Assembly: GCF_023896955.1 (NCBI RefSeq)
Contig: NZ_JAMHIW010000001.1
Coordinates: 372,001-436,000 of the forward strand
Direction: 5' to 3'
DNA: 64,000 nt
Source of the DNA: Micromonospora sp. RHAY321
GTDB taxonomy: Bacteria; Actinomycetota; Actinomycetes; Mycobacteriales; Micromonosporaceae
A model generated the notes under the pieces. The model searched no databases and had not been told where the DNA came from. It was given only the letters and a program-made list of their open reading frames with translations. Below are positions 56,435 to 63,735 of the stretch, in pieces; the stretch's first letter is position 1; each line of letters opens with the position of its first letter. Both the position numbers and the translations under genes were made by a program.

Positions 56435-57196
56435 TCAGGAAATCTTGCGGCGGTAGGTCAGGTTGGCGAACAGATAGGCCACCATGAGGATCCCGACGCA
56501 CCAGGCAAGGGCGGTCCAGATGCCCGCACCGACCGGTTTCTGCGCGAAGAGGTCTCGGATCGCGTTGACGATGGCAGTCACCGGCTGGTGTTCGGCGAAG
56601 GCGCGAACCGGGCCGGGCATGGACTCGGTGGGCACGAAGGCCGAGCTGACGAACGGCAGGAAGATGAGCGGGTAGGAGAACGCGCTCGCGCCGTCCAGAG
56701 TCTTCGCGGTGAGGCCAGGGATCACGGCAATCCACGTGAGCGCCAGCGTGAACAGGACCAGGATGCCGGCGACGGCGAGCCAACCCAGCACGCCCGCGGC
56801 CGAACGGAAGCCCATGATCAGGGCGACGAGCACGACCACCACGAGCGAAATCAGGTTGGCGACCAGCGAGGTCAGAACGTGCGCCCACAGCACGGAGGAT
56901 CGGGCGATCGGCATGGACTGGAACCGTTCGAAGATGCCGCCCTTCATGTCCAGGAAGAGCCGGAAGGCGGTGTAGGAGATACCCGAGGCGATCGTGATGA
57001 TCAGAATGCCGGGAAGCAGGTATTCAACGTACGAGTCGGACCCGGTCTCGATCGCGCCGCCGAAGACGTAGACGAACAGCAGCATGAAGGCGATCGGCAT
57101 GATCGCGGTGGTGATGATGGTGTCCGGGCTGCGGGCGATGTGGCGCAGTGAGCGTCCCAAGAGGACGGCGGTGTCGCCGAGGAAGTGCCTGTTCAT
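56435..57196 (-). CDS. ABC-2 type exporter permease (DrrB type)
   Basis: 253 residues with six helices (PDTIITTAIMPIAFMLLFVY; YVEYLLPGILIITIASGISY; WIAVIPGLTAKTLDGASAFS) and the DrrB pattern ARSSVLWAHVLTSLVANLIS, FLPFVSSAFVPTESMPGPVR. Works with the DrrA ATPase to pump hydrophobic drugs, lipids or antibiotics. Its start overlaps the ATPase stop by four bases. The regulator gene follows at 45 bases. Confidence 0.92.
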   Translation of the reverse strand: MNRHFLGDTAVLLGRSLRHIARSPDTIITTAIMPIAFMLLFVYVFGGAIETGSDSYVEYLLPGILIITIASGISYTAFRLFLDMKGGIFERFQSMPIARSSVLWAHVLTSLVANLISLVVVVLVALIMGFRSAAGVLGWLAVAGILVLFTLALTWIAVIPGLTAKTLDGASAFSYPLIFLPFVSSAFVPTESMPGPVRAFAEHQPVTAIVNAIRDLFAQKPVGAGIWTALAWCVGILMVAYLFANLTYRRKIS

Positions 57197-57990
57197 TGTT
57201 GTTCCTTCTCCGTTTTAGCGCCGACGAGGGTGAGGAAGACGTCCTCGAGGGTGGGCTGCTTCTCGACGTACTCGACCTCGGCGGGTGGCAGGAGCTGCTT
57301 GAGTTCGTTGAGGGTGCCGTTCACGAGGATCCGGCCCTCATGAAGGATTGCGATCCGGTCAGCGAGCTGCTCGGCCTCGTCGAGGTACTGGGTGGTGAGC
57401 AGCACGGTTGTGCCGCCCTCGGCGAGCTTCTTGACGGCCTGCCACACCTCGATGCGTGCCTCCGGGTCCAGCCCGGTCGTCGGTTCGTCGAGGAAGATGA
57501 CCGGCGGATTCCCGATGAGGCTCATCGCGATGTCCAGACGACGGCGCATGCCACCGGAGTACGTCGCCACCCTCCGGCTGCCCGCCTCGGTCAGCGAGAA
57601 ACGCCGCAGTAGCTCGTCCGCGATGGCGCCCGGCCCGCTGAGGTGCCTGAGCTTGGCAACCAGGACGAGGTTCTCGCGCCCGGTCAGGATCTCGTCGACC
57701 GCCGCGAACTGCCCGGTGAGACTGACCGACTCGCGTACCTTGGCGGCCTGCGCCGCGACGTCGAAGCCGTTGACTTCTGCGGTCCCTGAGTCGGGCTTGA
57801 GAAGCGTGGACAGGATCTTGACTATCGTGGTCTTGCCCGCCCCGTTGGAGCCGAGCAGAGCGAGGATGCTGCCCCGAGCCACGTCGAGGTCCACGCCACG
57901 TAGCACCTTCACCTGCTTGAACGACTTCTCCAGGCCCTGCACGCGTATCGCGGCCTGCTCGACCTGATCACTTGTTGGCGGGATGCTCAT
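57193..57990 (-). CDS. ABC-2 exporter ATPase (DrrA type)
   Basis: 265 residues from ATG 57990 (MSIPPTSDQVEQAAIRVQ). Walker A LLGSNGAGKTTIVKIL, signature YSGGMRRRLDIAMSLIG, Walker B VIFLDEPTTGLDPEARIEVW, switch His replaced by Gln in VLLTTQYLDEAEQLADRIAI (a common DrrA feature), and a C-terminal LKQLLPPAEVEYVEKQPTLE regulatory tail. First gene of the operon. Upstream starts at 58029 or 58002 would run through the operator, so 57990 fits; with the predicted promoter the message may be nearly leaderless. Confidence 0.92.
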   Translation of the reverse strand: MSIPPTSDQVEQAAIRVQGLEKSFKQVKVLRGVDLDVARGSILALLGSNGAGKTTIVKILSTLLKPDSGTAEVNGFDVAAQAAKVRESVSLTGQFAAVDEILTGRENLVLVAKLRHLSGPGAIADELLRRFSLTEAGSRRVATYSGGMRRRLDIAMSLIGNPPVIFLDEPTTGLDPEARIEVWQAVKKLAEGGTTVLLTTQYLDEAEQLADRIAILHEGRILVNGTLNELKQLLPPAEVEYVEKQPTLEDVFLTLVGAKTEKEQQ

Positions 57991-58008
57991 GGCAGCCAGC
58001 ATGAAGGG

Positions 58009-58029
58009 TTGACGCAGCGTCAGGGTCAA
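58009..58029 (-). promoter_or_regulatory. MerR-type promoter/operator of the drrAB-merR operon
   Basis: Arms TTGAC and GTCAA enclose 11 bases. On the minus strand TTGACC can act as the -35 box, with a possible TCATGC -10 box after a 19-base spacer, the long spacing that MerR proteins correct by DNA untwisting. Transcription would then start within about ten bases of the ATG at 57990. Confidence 0.65.
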
Positions 58030-58363
58030 GCCCGCGCGGCAGGATCTACGGATTAGCGGTCGGGGCGGCCATCTGCCGTGAGCCGTGAACGCCGCCGCTC
58101 ATGATCGCTCCTGCCGGCAGGTTCCCGGCCCCCTGCCAGCGGCGGGCGGCCTCGGCGAAGTGGGTAGCGCTTGTTACGCACGTACGGAGCGGACGACGAC
58201 ACAAGGATCATGCCGGAGCGAAGGATCCCTCGGTCAGCGCCGACGACCTCTCGAGGATGCGTACCGCACGAATCGAATACCGACGCTTCACCAGCAGCCC
58301 TTACCTGCGGCAGGCTGACCGCTCGTGCCACCAGTTGCCTGGTGACCAACTACCGTCGCTTGA

Positions 58364-58561
58364 GTGGACGTGTTGCTGCGCGGCGGGCCGGGTGACGGCC
58401 AAGTGGTTCGCGGCGGCGGGGAGAACGTCCTGTGGCAGGCGTGCCTGTACGAAATCACGTCCGAGGTAGCACCCCGTCACGGACGTGATCTGCGGGTGTA
58501 CCGACACCGCCCGGACTGCTGCGAGCCGCAGGGGCGAGGCTCCGAGGACACATGTGAGTGA
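58364..58561 (+). CDS. Small protein of unknown function
   Basis: 65 residues from GTG 58364: VDVLLRGGPGDGQVVRGGGE, then NVLWQACLYEITSE and LRVYRHRPDCCEP. The compact LRGGPxDGxVV start is seen in small actinobacterial proteins of unknown role, and the composition is balanced rather than Arg/Pro-rich, so it may be real. It has no strong ribosome site and no neighbours in operon. The rest of 58030-58628 shows only the MerR operator. Confidence 0.4.
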   Translation: MDVLLRGGPGDGQVVRGGGENVLWQACLYEITSEVAPRHGRDLRVYRHRPDCCEPQGRGSEDTCE

Positions 58562-58628
58562 CGTTGCCGGACCCGACGCCCGTGTGGCCGTGTAGCGGCT
58601 CGGTCCGGGCGGGGATGGGTTGATCGTC

Positions 58629-59894
58629 TCAGGCCTGGGCGGTGAAGGGTTGCGGCGCAGGGGTTTTCGCTCGGGTGGTCATGCCGATGGCGGCGAGTGC
58701 GCAGCAGGTGGCGACGGCGGCGAGCAGCGGTGTGTATCCAGCGGTGTGCAGGAGAGCGGCGGCTGCCAGCGGTGCGGTGGCTTTGGCGATGGTAACGGGG
58801 GCGGCGAGGCGTCCGGCGATGGTGGCGTAGGCGGTGGTGCCGTAGCGGTCGGCGAGAAGGGCTGGGGTGGCGAGGCTGGTGATGCCGAAGCCGAGTCCGA
58901 AGCCGACGATGGTGATGACAGCGCCGGTGCGGGTGTCGGCGAGCAGGGGCATCGTGAGGACGGCGGCGGCCTGGGTGGCGAAGACGGCGGCCACGATCGT
59001 GGTGACGCGTAGGTGTCGGCGGGCGGCGGTGAGGACGAGCCGGCCGGTGACCGACAGGACGCCGAGCAGGCCGGTGGCGGTGGCGGCGAAGGTGGCGGGG
59101 TGGCCGCGGCTGGTCAGGTAGCCGACGAGGTGGACGGTCATGGTGCTGGTGGCGGCACCTTGGGCGATGAAGGTTGCGGCCAGGACCCAGAACCGGGCGT
59201 CGCGCATCGCGGCCTTGACGAGCGTGCGCCGCTGGGCGTGGGCCGGCGGCGTGGGGTCGGCAGGTCCGCTCGCCGCGGGCGACCGAGGTCGGCGGATGGT
59301 GAGGGCGTGCAGGGGCACGGTGACCAGGCCGTGGATGACGGCGAGGACGAGGAGCGCGCCGCGCCAGCCAAGGTGTGCGGCCAGGAGGCCGGTCAGGGGC
59401 ATGAAGATGGTGCTGGCGAAGCCGGCGACGATGGTGACGGCTAGCAGGGCTGTGGCGCGTCGGTCTGGGGTGAACCAGGCGATGATGACGGCGAAGGCTG
59501 GCTCGTAGAGCACCATGGCGCCGGTGATGCCGATGCCGATCATGACGGCGTAGAGCTGGCCGATGGTCTGCACCTGGGACCAGGCCACGAGCAGGGCGGT
59601 GGCGGCGATCGACCCGGTGGTCATCAGCGCGCGCCCGCCGTGGTGGTCGAGCCACCTGCCGACTGGGATGGCCATGAGGGCGCCCGCGAGGACGGAGACG
59701 GTGAGCGCTGCGGTGACGGCGGTGGTGGAGGCGCCGAGGGTGGCTGCCATGGGGCGGAGCAGGACTGGGTAGGTGTAATAGAGGGTGCCGTAGCCGACGG
59801 TGGAGGTGATGGCGAGGGCTGTGACGATTCGCCAGCCGTGGGGGTGGTGCCCGCCGACTGTGGGGTCGGCGGGCGCCGTCGTGGTGGTGGGCAT
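58629..59894 (-). CDS. MFS transporter in the arsR-GNAT-flavoprotein operon
   Basis: 421 residues from ATG 59894 (MPTTTTAPADPTVGGHHPHG), overlapping the flavoprotein stop as TGATG. Twelve helices, with MFS motif A-like GRWLDHHGGRALMTTGSIAA after helix 2. The second half begins at DARFWVLAATFIAQGAATST. It belongs with MFS proteins often encoded next to arsenical flavoproteins. Probable exporter of an acetylated or oxidised arsenical, or of a natural-product toxin; this is inference from the operon. There are no histidine or cysteine clusters in the loops apart from the N-terminal HHPHG. Confidence 0.88.
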   Translation of the reverse strand: MPTTTTAPADPTVGGHHPHGWRIVTALAITSTVGYGTLYYTYPVLLRPMAATLGASTTAVTAALTVSVLAGALMAIPVGRWLDHHGGRALMTTGSIAATALLVAWSQVQTIGQLYAVMIGIGITGAMVLYEPAFAVIIAWFTPDRRATALLAVTIVAGFASTIFMPLTGLLAAHLGWRGALLVLAVIHGLVTVPLHALTIRRPRSPAASGPADPTPPAHAQRRTLVKAAMRDARFWVLAATFIAQGAATSTMTVHLVGYLTSRGHPATFAATATGLLGVLSVTGRLVLTAARRHLRVTTIVAAVFATQAAAVLTMPLLADTRTGAVITIVGFGLGFGITSLATPALLADRYGTTAYATIAGRLAAPVTIAKATAPLAAAALLHTAGYTPLLAAVATCCALAAIGMTTRAKTPAPQPFTAQA

Positions 59895-61312
59895 CAGCTG
59901 CCGCAGCAGCCGCCGGCCTGACCGCCGGCGGGGGCGGCGTCGAGGGTGACGAGGTTCAACGGTGCGGACAGCAACCCGCCGGAGATGCCGGTGGCGAGTC
60001 CTCGTGCTGCTGGCTCGGCGGTGGGTGTCGGCCCGCAGCAGTTGTCGCCGGTGGCGGAGTCGGCGGGGTTGCTGTTGCAGACGCCGGTTTCGGGCAGGTC
60101 GAGTTGGACGTCGCGGGCGGCGGCCCAGTCTCCGGCGAGGGCGGCGACGACGGAGCGGACCTGCTCGTAGCCGGTGGCCATGAGGAACGTCGGCGCGCGG
60201 CCGTAGGACTTCATACCGACGGCGTAGTAGCCGGTTTCCGGGTGGGCGAGCTGGTCGACGCCGTGTGGGGGCACGGTGCCGCAGGAGTGCTCGTTCGGGT
60301 CGATGAGCGGGGCGAGTGCGCGGGTGGCGCCCATGATCGGGTCGAGGTCCAGGCGCAGTTCGGAGGCGATCGTGTGGTCGGGGCGGAAGCCGGTGGCCGC
60401 GACGATCCGGTCCACGGTGACCGACTCCTCGCCGCCGTTGGCGTGCCGCACCACCACACTTACCCGGCGGTCTGCCGGGGTGAGGGCGTGCACGGAGAAG
60501 CCGGTGAGCAGCCGGATCCGGCCGGCATCGACGTGCGCGCGCAGCCGCGAGCCGAGGGCGCCGCGGGCGGGCAGCGCGTCGGCGGCCCCGCCGCCGTAGG
60601 TACGCGCCGGCGAGGCGGTCCGGATCGCCCAGGTCACCTCGGTGCCCGGCGTGGATTCGGCCAGCTCGGCCAGGGACAGTAGCGTGTTCGCCGCGGAGTG
60701 GCCGGCCCCGACGACGAGAGTGTGCCGGCCGGCGAACCGGGCCCGGTCGGCGCCGAGAACGTCGGGCAGCGCGTGCTCCAGGAACGCGGCGACAGTGGTC
60801 TCGCCGCGGGCGGGCAGGCCGGACGCGCCGAGGACGTTCGGGGTGCCCCAGGTGCCGGACGCGTCGATCACGGCGCGGGCGAGGAGTTCGTCGCCGTCGG
60901 CGAGGCGGATCAGGAACGGGGTGGACTCCCGGCCGGCGGTGCGCAGCCGGTCGAGACCCAGGCGGCTGATCGCCTCGACCCGCGCGCCGTAGCGCAGGTG
61001 CGGCTTGAGCTGCGGCAGCTCCGCGAGGGGCTGGAGGTAGTCGCCGGCCAGCTCCGCGCCGGTGGGCAGGGCCTCCAGGTCGGGGGCGACCCAGCCCGCC
61101 TCGTCGAGAATCCGGCGGGCGGCCGGGTCGATGTTGTAGCGCCACGGGGAGAAGACCCGCACGTGGCCCCACTGCCGCACGGCGGCACCGGGGGTGTCGC
61201 CGGCTTCGAGGACGGTGAAGGCGATGCCCCGCTCGTGCAGGTGCGCGGCGGCGGCCAGGCCTACTGGGCCGGCGCCGATGACCACGACGGGCAGCTCGTT
61301 CAGGGTGCTCAT
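59894..61312 (-). CDS. FAD-dependent oxidoreductase with C-terminal CCGS (arsenic-operon flavoprotein)
   Basis: 472 residues. FAD site VVVIGAGPVGLAAAAHLHER near the start, NAD(P) site HTLVVGAGHSAANTLLSLAE at about 200, and a second-nucleotide ATG motif in [20 protein letters not shown]. The layout resembles flavin-containing monooxygenases (ArsO-like) seen in actinobacterial arsenic loci. Cysteine pairs occur in DNCCGP and at the very end, GQAGGCCGS, a possible metalloid site. It likely oxidises or reduces an organic substrate or an arsenical. Downstream of the GNAT gene (76 bases), upstream of the MFS gene (overlap). A 193-base internal piece is duplicated at 36096. Confidence 0.88.
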   Translation of the reverse strand: MSTLNELPVVVIGAGPVGLAAAAHLHERGIAFTVLEAGDTPGAAVRQWGHVRVFSPWRYNIDPAARRILDEAGWVAPDLEALPTGAELAGDYLQPLAELPQLKPHLRYGARVEAISRLGLDRLRTAGRESTPFLIRLADGDELLARAVIDASGTWGTPNVLGASGLPARGETTVAAFLEHALPDVLGADRARFAGRHTLVVGAGHSAANTLLSLAELAESTPGTEVTWAIRTASPARTYGGGAADALPARGALGSRLRAHVDAGRIRLLTGFSVHALTPADRRVSVVVRHANGGEESVTVDRIVAATGFRPDHTIASELRLDLDPIMGATRALAPLIDPNEHSCGTVPPHGVDQLAHPETGYYAVGMKSYGRAPTFLMATGYEQVRSVVAALAGDWAAARDVQLDLPETGVCNSNPADSATGDNCCGPTPTAEPAARGLATGISGGLLSAPLNLVTLDAAPAGGQAGGCCGS

Positions 61313-61330
61313 CAGTCAAACTCCTCTGTG

Positions 61331-61344
61331 TCGATAACCATCGA
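61331..61344. promoter_or_regulatory. Palindrome upstream of the flavoprotein gene
   Basis: TCGAT-AACC-ATCGA lies 19 bases before the ATG at 61312, within the 76-base gap after the GNAT gene. It could be an internal ArsR box or a weak promoter element. Confidence 0.4.
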
Positions 61345-61388
61345 ATCAAGTTGGTAGACGGGGCCCGCTTATGCGGGGCCATAATTGG

Positions 61389-61886
61389 TCAGGTGACGAC
61401 GGGACTGCGCCGCTCGAGCAGCACGACGTCGCGCCAGCGGCCGTGGTGGCGACCGACCCGCTCGCGCACGCCGATGACCCGGAAGCCGGCCCGCTCGTGC
61501 AGGGTGAGGCTGGCGGCGTTTTCGGGGAAGACTCCGGACTGGATGGTCCAGATGCCGGCGGCTTCGGTGGAGGCGATCAGCGTGTCCAGCAGCAGCCGGG
61601 CGACGCCGCGGCCCTGCGCGGCGGGGTCGACGTAGACGGAGTGCTCGACCACACCGGCGTAGACCGTACGGCCCGAGGTGGGTGCGACCGCGATCCAACC
61701 GACCACCGTGCCGTTTCCGTCGACCGCCACGAAGCGGTGTTCGGGGAGCTTTGCCGCGTCGAACGCCCTCCAGGTGGGTGCGGTCGTCTCGAAGCTGGCG
61801 TTGCCGGCATCGAGTCCGGCCTGATAGATCGCCAGAACCCGCTCGGCGTCGTCGTCCCGCAGGGGGCGCACCGTGATGTCGGCCAT
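61389..61886 (-). CDS. GNAT acetyltransferase resembling ArsN1/phosphinothricin N-acetyltransferase
   Basis: 165 residues from ATG 61886, overlapping the arsR stop as TGATG. PAT-like GNAT: ITVRPLRDDDAERVLAIYQA, NASFETTAPTWRAFD, VVGWIAVAPTSGRTVYAGVV, acetyl-CoA loop VDPAAQGRGVARLLLDTLIA, FPENAASLTLHERAGFRVIG. The SFET and E-H-S-V-Y-V positions are those that bind the amino acid in phosphinothricin and arsinothricin acetyltransferases. ArsN1 members detoxify the arsenic antibiotic arsinothricin. Being second in an ArsR operon makes an arsenical substrate plausible, but a phosphinothricin or unrelated amine is not excluded. Confidence 0.85.
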   Translation of the reverse strand: MADITVRPLRDDDAERVLAIYQAGLDAGNASFETTAPTWRAFDAAKLPEHRFVAVDGNGTVVGWIAVAPTSGRTVYAGVVEHSVYVDPAAQGRGVARLLLDTLIASTEAAGIWTIQSGVFPENAASLTLHERAGFRVIGVRERVGRHHGRWRDVVLLERRSPVVT

Positions 61887-62212
61887 CAGCAGGCTCCGTT
61901 CGGGTGGGGGGCGGGTCGGCCCATGACGACGTCCGCGGCGGAGGGGAAGCAGTCGACGCAGGCGTCGTTGATGCGGTAGTGGCGGGCGGTTCCGACCGGC
62001 TCGACGAGGACGAACCGCACCTCGGTGAGGATCTTCAGGTGCTGCGAGACGGTGGACTGCGCCAGGCCGATCGCGGCGACGATCTCCCCGACGCTCATCG
62101 GCTGGGCATGCCGGGCGAGGTACTCCACGATCTGCACCCGCGTCGGGTCGGCCAGTGCACGGAACCACGAGGCGTACGTCTGCGCCGTCGCCCGATCGAG
62201 GAGCTCGTCCAT
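61886..62212 (-). CDS. arsR: ArsR-family regulator of the GNAT-flavoprotein-MFS operon
   Basis: 108 residues from ATG 62212 (MDELLDRATAQTYASWFRAL), supported by AAGGTG eight bases upstream; ATG 62227 is the alternative, and its codon lies inside the operator. ArsR HTH: DPTRVQIVEYLARHAQPMSV, IVAAIGLAQSTVSQHLKILT, wing VLVEPVGTARHYRINDACVD. A late Cys pair (DACVDCFPS) resembles metalloid-binding tails of certain ArsR types. The classic ELCVCDL motif is missing, so sensing differs from the second ArsR here. A 29-base palindrome overlaps the start. Confidence 0.9.
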   Translation of the reverse strand: MDELLDRATAQTYASWFRALADPTRVQIVEYLARHAQPMSVGEIVAAIGLAQSTVSQHLKILTEVRFVLVEPVGTARHYRINDACVDCFPSAADVVMGRPAPHPNGAC

Positions 62213-62222
62213 CCACCACACC

Positions 62223-62251
62223 TTCATCGTTTATCGCCGATTGACGATGAA
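62223..62251. promoter_or_regulatory. Operator of the first arsR operon
   Basis: Perfect eight-base arms TTCATCGT and ACGATGAA are separated by 13 bases (AT-rich, with TTTATCGCCGA). The site covers the possible start codon at 62225-62227. Position and symmetry fit self-repression by the ArsR protein. Confidence 0.75.
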
Positions 62252-62445
62252 CTTACCAGCCGCGAGTGACGATGATCGGCCGAAGGTCGAAGCGGCGCTG
62301 GGCGCGCTGCTCTGCGGTGGTGACCTGGGCACAGGAGTCGCAGAATCGGACACTGGCCGTGGATGCCCTCGGTCGGCGCGTGAGCCTGAACATGATTTCT
62401 CCTTCCGGGCGCTGTCTTGACGTCCGTCGAAGCAGACAGTTGCAC

Positions 62446-62466
62446 GTTGATTAGAAGGATGTCAAC
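62446..62466. promoter_or_regulatory. Operator of the second arsR gene
   Basis: GTTGA and TCAAC arms with an 11-base spacer end eight bases before the ATG at 62475. This resembles the TTGA...TCAA core seen in actinobacterial ArsR boxes and the palindrome at 63014. Confidence 0.55.
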
Positions 62467-62474
62467 CTAGAGGC

Positions 62475-62852
62475 ATGTCGAAGCAAGCCACGCCTCTCGC
62501 CCTGATCGACTTGACCGCTGATGCGCCCTGCTGCCAGCCGCTGGCGCAGCACCGCGTGCCGGCCGGGACCGCCGCGGTGCTCGCGCCGGCTTTCAAGGCC
62601 CTCGGCGACCCGGTCCGGCTGCAGCTGATGTCGATGATCGCCTCCGCGGAGGGCGGAGAGGCCTGCGTTTGCGACCTCACCCCCGCCTTCAACCTCACCG
62701 GCCCGACCATCTCGCATCACCTCAAGACACTGCGCGAGGCCGGCCTCGTCGATGCCGAGCGGCGCGGCACCTGGGTGCACTACCGGGCCCGACCGGCCGT
62801 CCTGCGCCAACTCGCGGCGCTGCTCACCGTCGAACCGGCAACCGCCTCATAG
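62475..62852 (+). CDS. arsR: ArsR-family As(III)-responsive regulator with CC...CVC motif
   Basis: 125 residues. N-terminal adjacent cysteines C19-C20 (TADAPCCQPLAQHR) and C64/C66 in GGEACVCDLTPAFN match the Corynebacterium-type As(III) site (two adjacent N-terminal Cys plus one Cys on the DNA-binding side). HTH: CDLTPAFNLTGPTISHHLKT, wing RRGTWVHYRARPAVLRQLAA. It should come off DNA on As(III) or Sb(III). The next gene (166 bases on) is the ArsR-reductase fusion on the same strand. Confidence 0.92.
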   Translation: MSKQATPLALIDLTADAPCCQPLAQHRVPAGTAAVLAPAFKALGDPVRLQLMSMIASAEGGEACVCDLTPAFNLTGPTISHHLKTLREAGLVDAERRGTWVHYRARPAVLRQLAALLTVEPATAS

Positions 62853-63013
62853 TCAACCCTGCCCCCAGCCGGTCGCTCCTCGGCGCGGATCGCCTGGAAG
62901 AACGGCCGCTTCAGGCCCAGGAAATCAGGCCCTCGGCGGAACCCTCCAGCAGCCGGGTGCGGCCAGTACGCCCACCGACCACTGACTCACCATGACTTGA
63001 CAACGTCACGATT

Positions 63014-63046
63014 GCTCAGTGATAGTTGAGTCAATGACTATTGAGC
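63014..63046. promoter_or_regulatory. 33-base palindrome over the start of the ArsR-ArsC fusion gene
   Basis: Outer arms GCTCA and TGAGC are perfect and the core is TTGAGTCAA; several further positions are paired in between. It spans both candidate start codons (GTG 63019, ATG 63034), so bound protein would block transcription or initiation directly. Probably the site for the fusion protein's own ArsR domain or for the preceding ArsR. Confidence 0.8.
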
Positions 63047-63735
63047 TTGCCTCCTTGCAGGGACGCGCCCGGATCCACGCCGCGCTCGGCGACCCGGCGC
63101 GCCTGGCGGTCGTTGACGCGCTCACCCTGGGCGACGCCTCCCCCGGCGAGATCGCCCACGACCTCGAAATGCCGACGAACCTGGTCGCCCACCACGTCAA
63201 GGTCCTCAGCGAAGCCGGTCTCGTCGTCCGCGGCCGGTCCGAAGGAGACCGCCGTCGCACCTATCTGCGCCTGCGACCCGAGGCCCTGGCCACGCTGACG
63301 CCAGCGCCGCTGACCCGGGTGGGTCGGGTGGTCTTCGTCTGCACCCACAACTCCGCCCGCTCGCAACTCGCGGCCGCCCTCTGGTCCGACCGCACCCACA
63401 CCTCGGCCGCGTCCGCCGGAACGAAGCCCGCGGAGCGCGTCCATCCACGCGCCGTCGCCGTGGCCCGCCGCCACGGGCTGCGGCTCGACGCGACCGGCAC
63501 CGCGCACGTCGCCGACATCGTGCGCGACGACGACCTGCTCATCGCCGTCTGCGACAACGCCCATGAGGAACTCAGCGGCCCGGTCCGGCCCCGGCTGCAC
63601 TGGTCAGTGCCCGACCCGGTCCGCGTCGACACCGACGCCGCGTTCGAGGCCGCGTTCGCCGACCTCGCCGCCCGCATCGACCGCGTCGCCCCCGTCATCA
63701 CCCCCGCCATGAGTCCGGGAGACCGCCATGACTGA
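63034..63735 (+). CDS. ArsR-arsenate reductase (LMW-PTP type) fusion
   Basis: 233 residues from ATG 63034. Residues 1-90 are an ArsR HTH (ALGDPARLAVVDALTLGDAS; MPTNLVAHHVKVLSEAGLVV) without the usual metalloid cysteines. Residues 97-225 are a low-molecular-weight phosphatase/ArsC domain with the P-loop C103-T-H-N-S-A-R-S (VVFVCTHNSARSQLAAALWS), a second Cys in LIAVCDNAHEELS and an Asp loop in HWSVPDPVRVDTDAAFEAAF. The enzyme part should reduce arsenate with mycothiol or thioredoxin. The stop overlaps the next gene start by eight bases. The N-terminal domain might sense the reductase's own product; that is speculation. Confidence 0.9.
   Translation: MTIELASLQGRARIHAALGDPARLAVVDALTLGDASPGEIAHDLEMPTNLVAHHVKVLSEAGLVVRGRSEGDRRRTYLRLRPEALATLTPAPLTRVGRVVFVCTHNSARSQLAAALWSDRTHTSAASAGTKPAERVHPRAVAVARRHGLRLDATGTAHVADIVRDDDLLIAVCDNAHEELSGPVRPRLHWSVPDPVRVDTDAAFEAAFADLAARIDRVAPVITPAMSPGDRHD

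Noticed and set aside
58629..61382. A very long minus-strand reading frame of over 900 codons covering both the flavoprotein and MFS genes.
   Set aside because: Its first 490 or so residues are an Arg/Pro-rich shadow of the flavoprotein gene; only the part from ATG 59894 encodes the MFS protein, and it overlaps the flavoprotein stop by one base.
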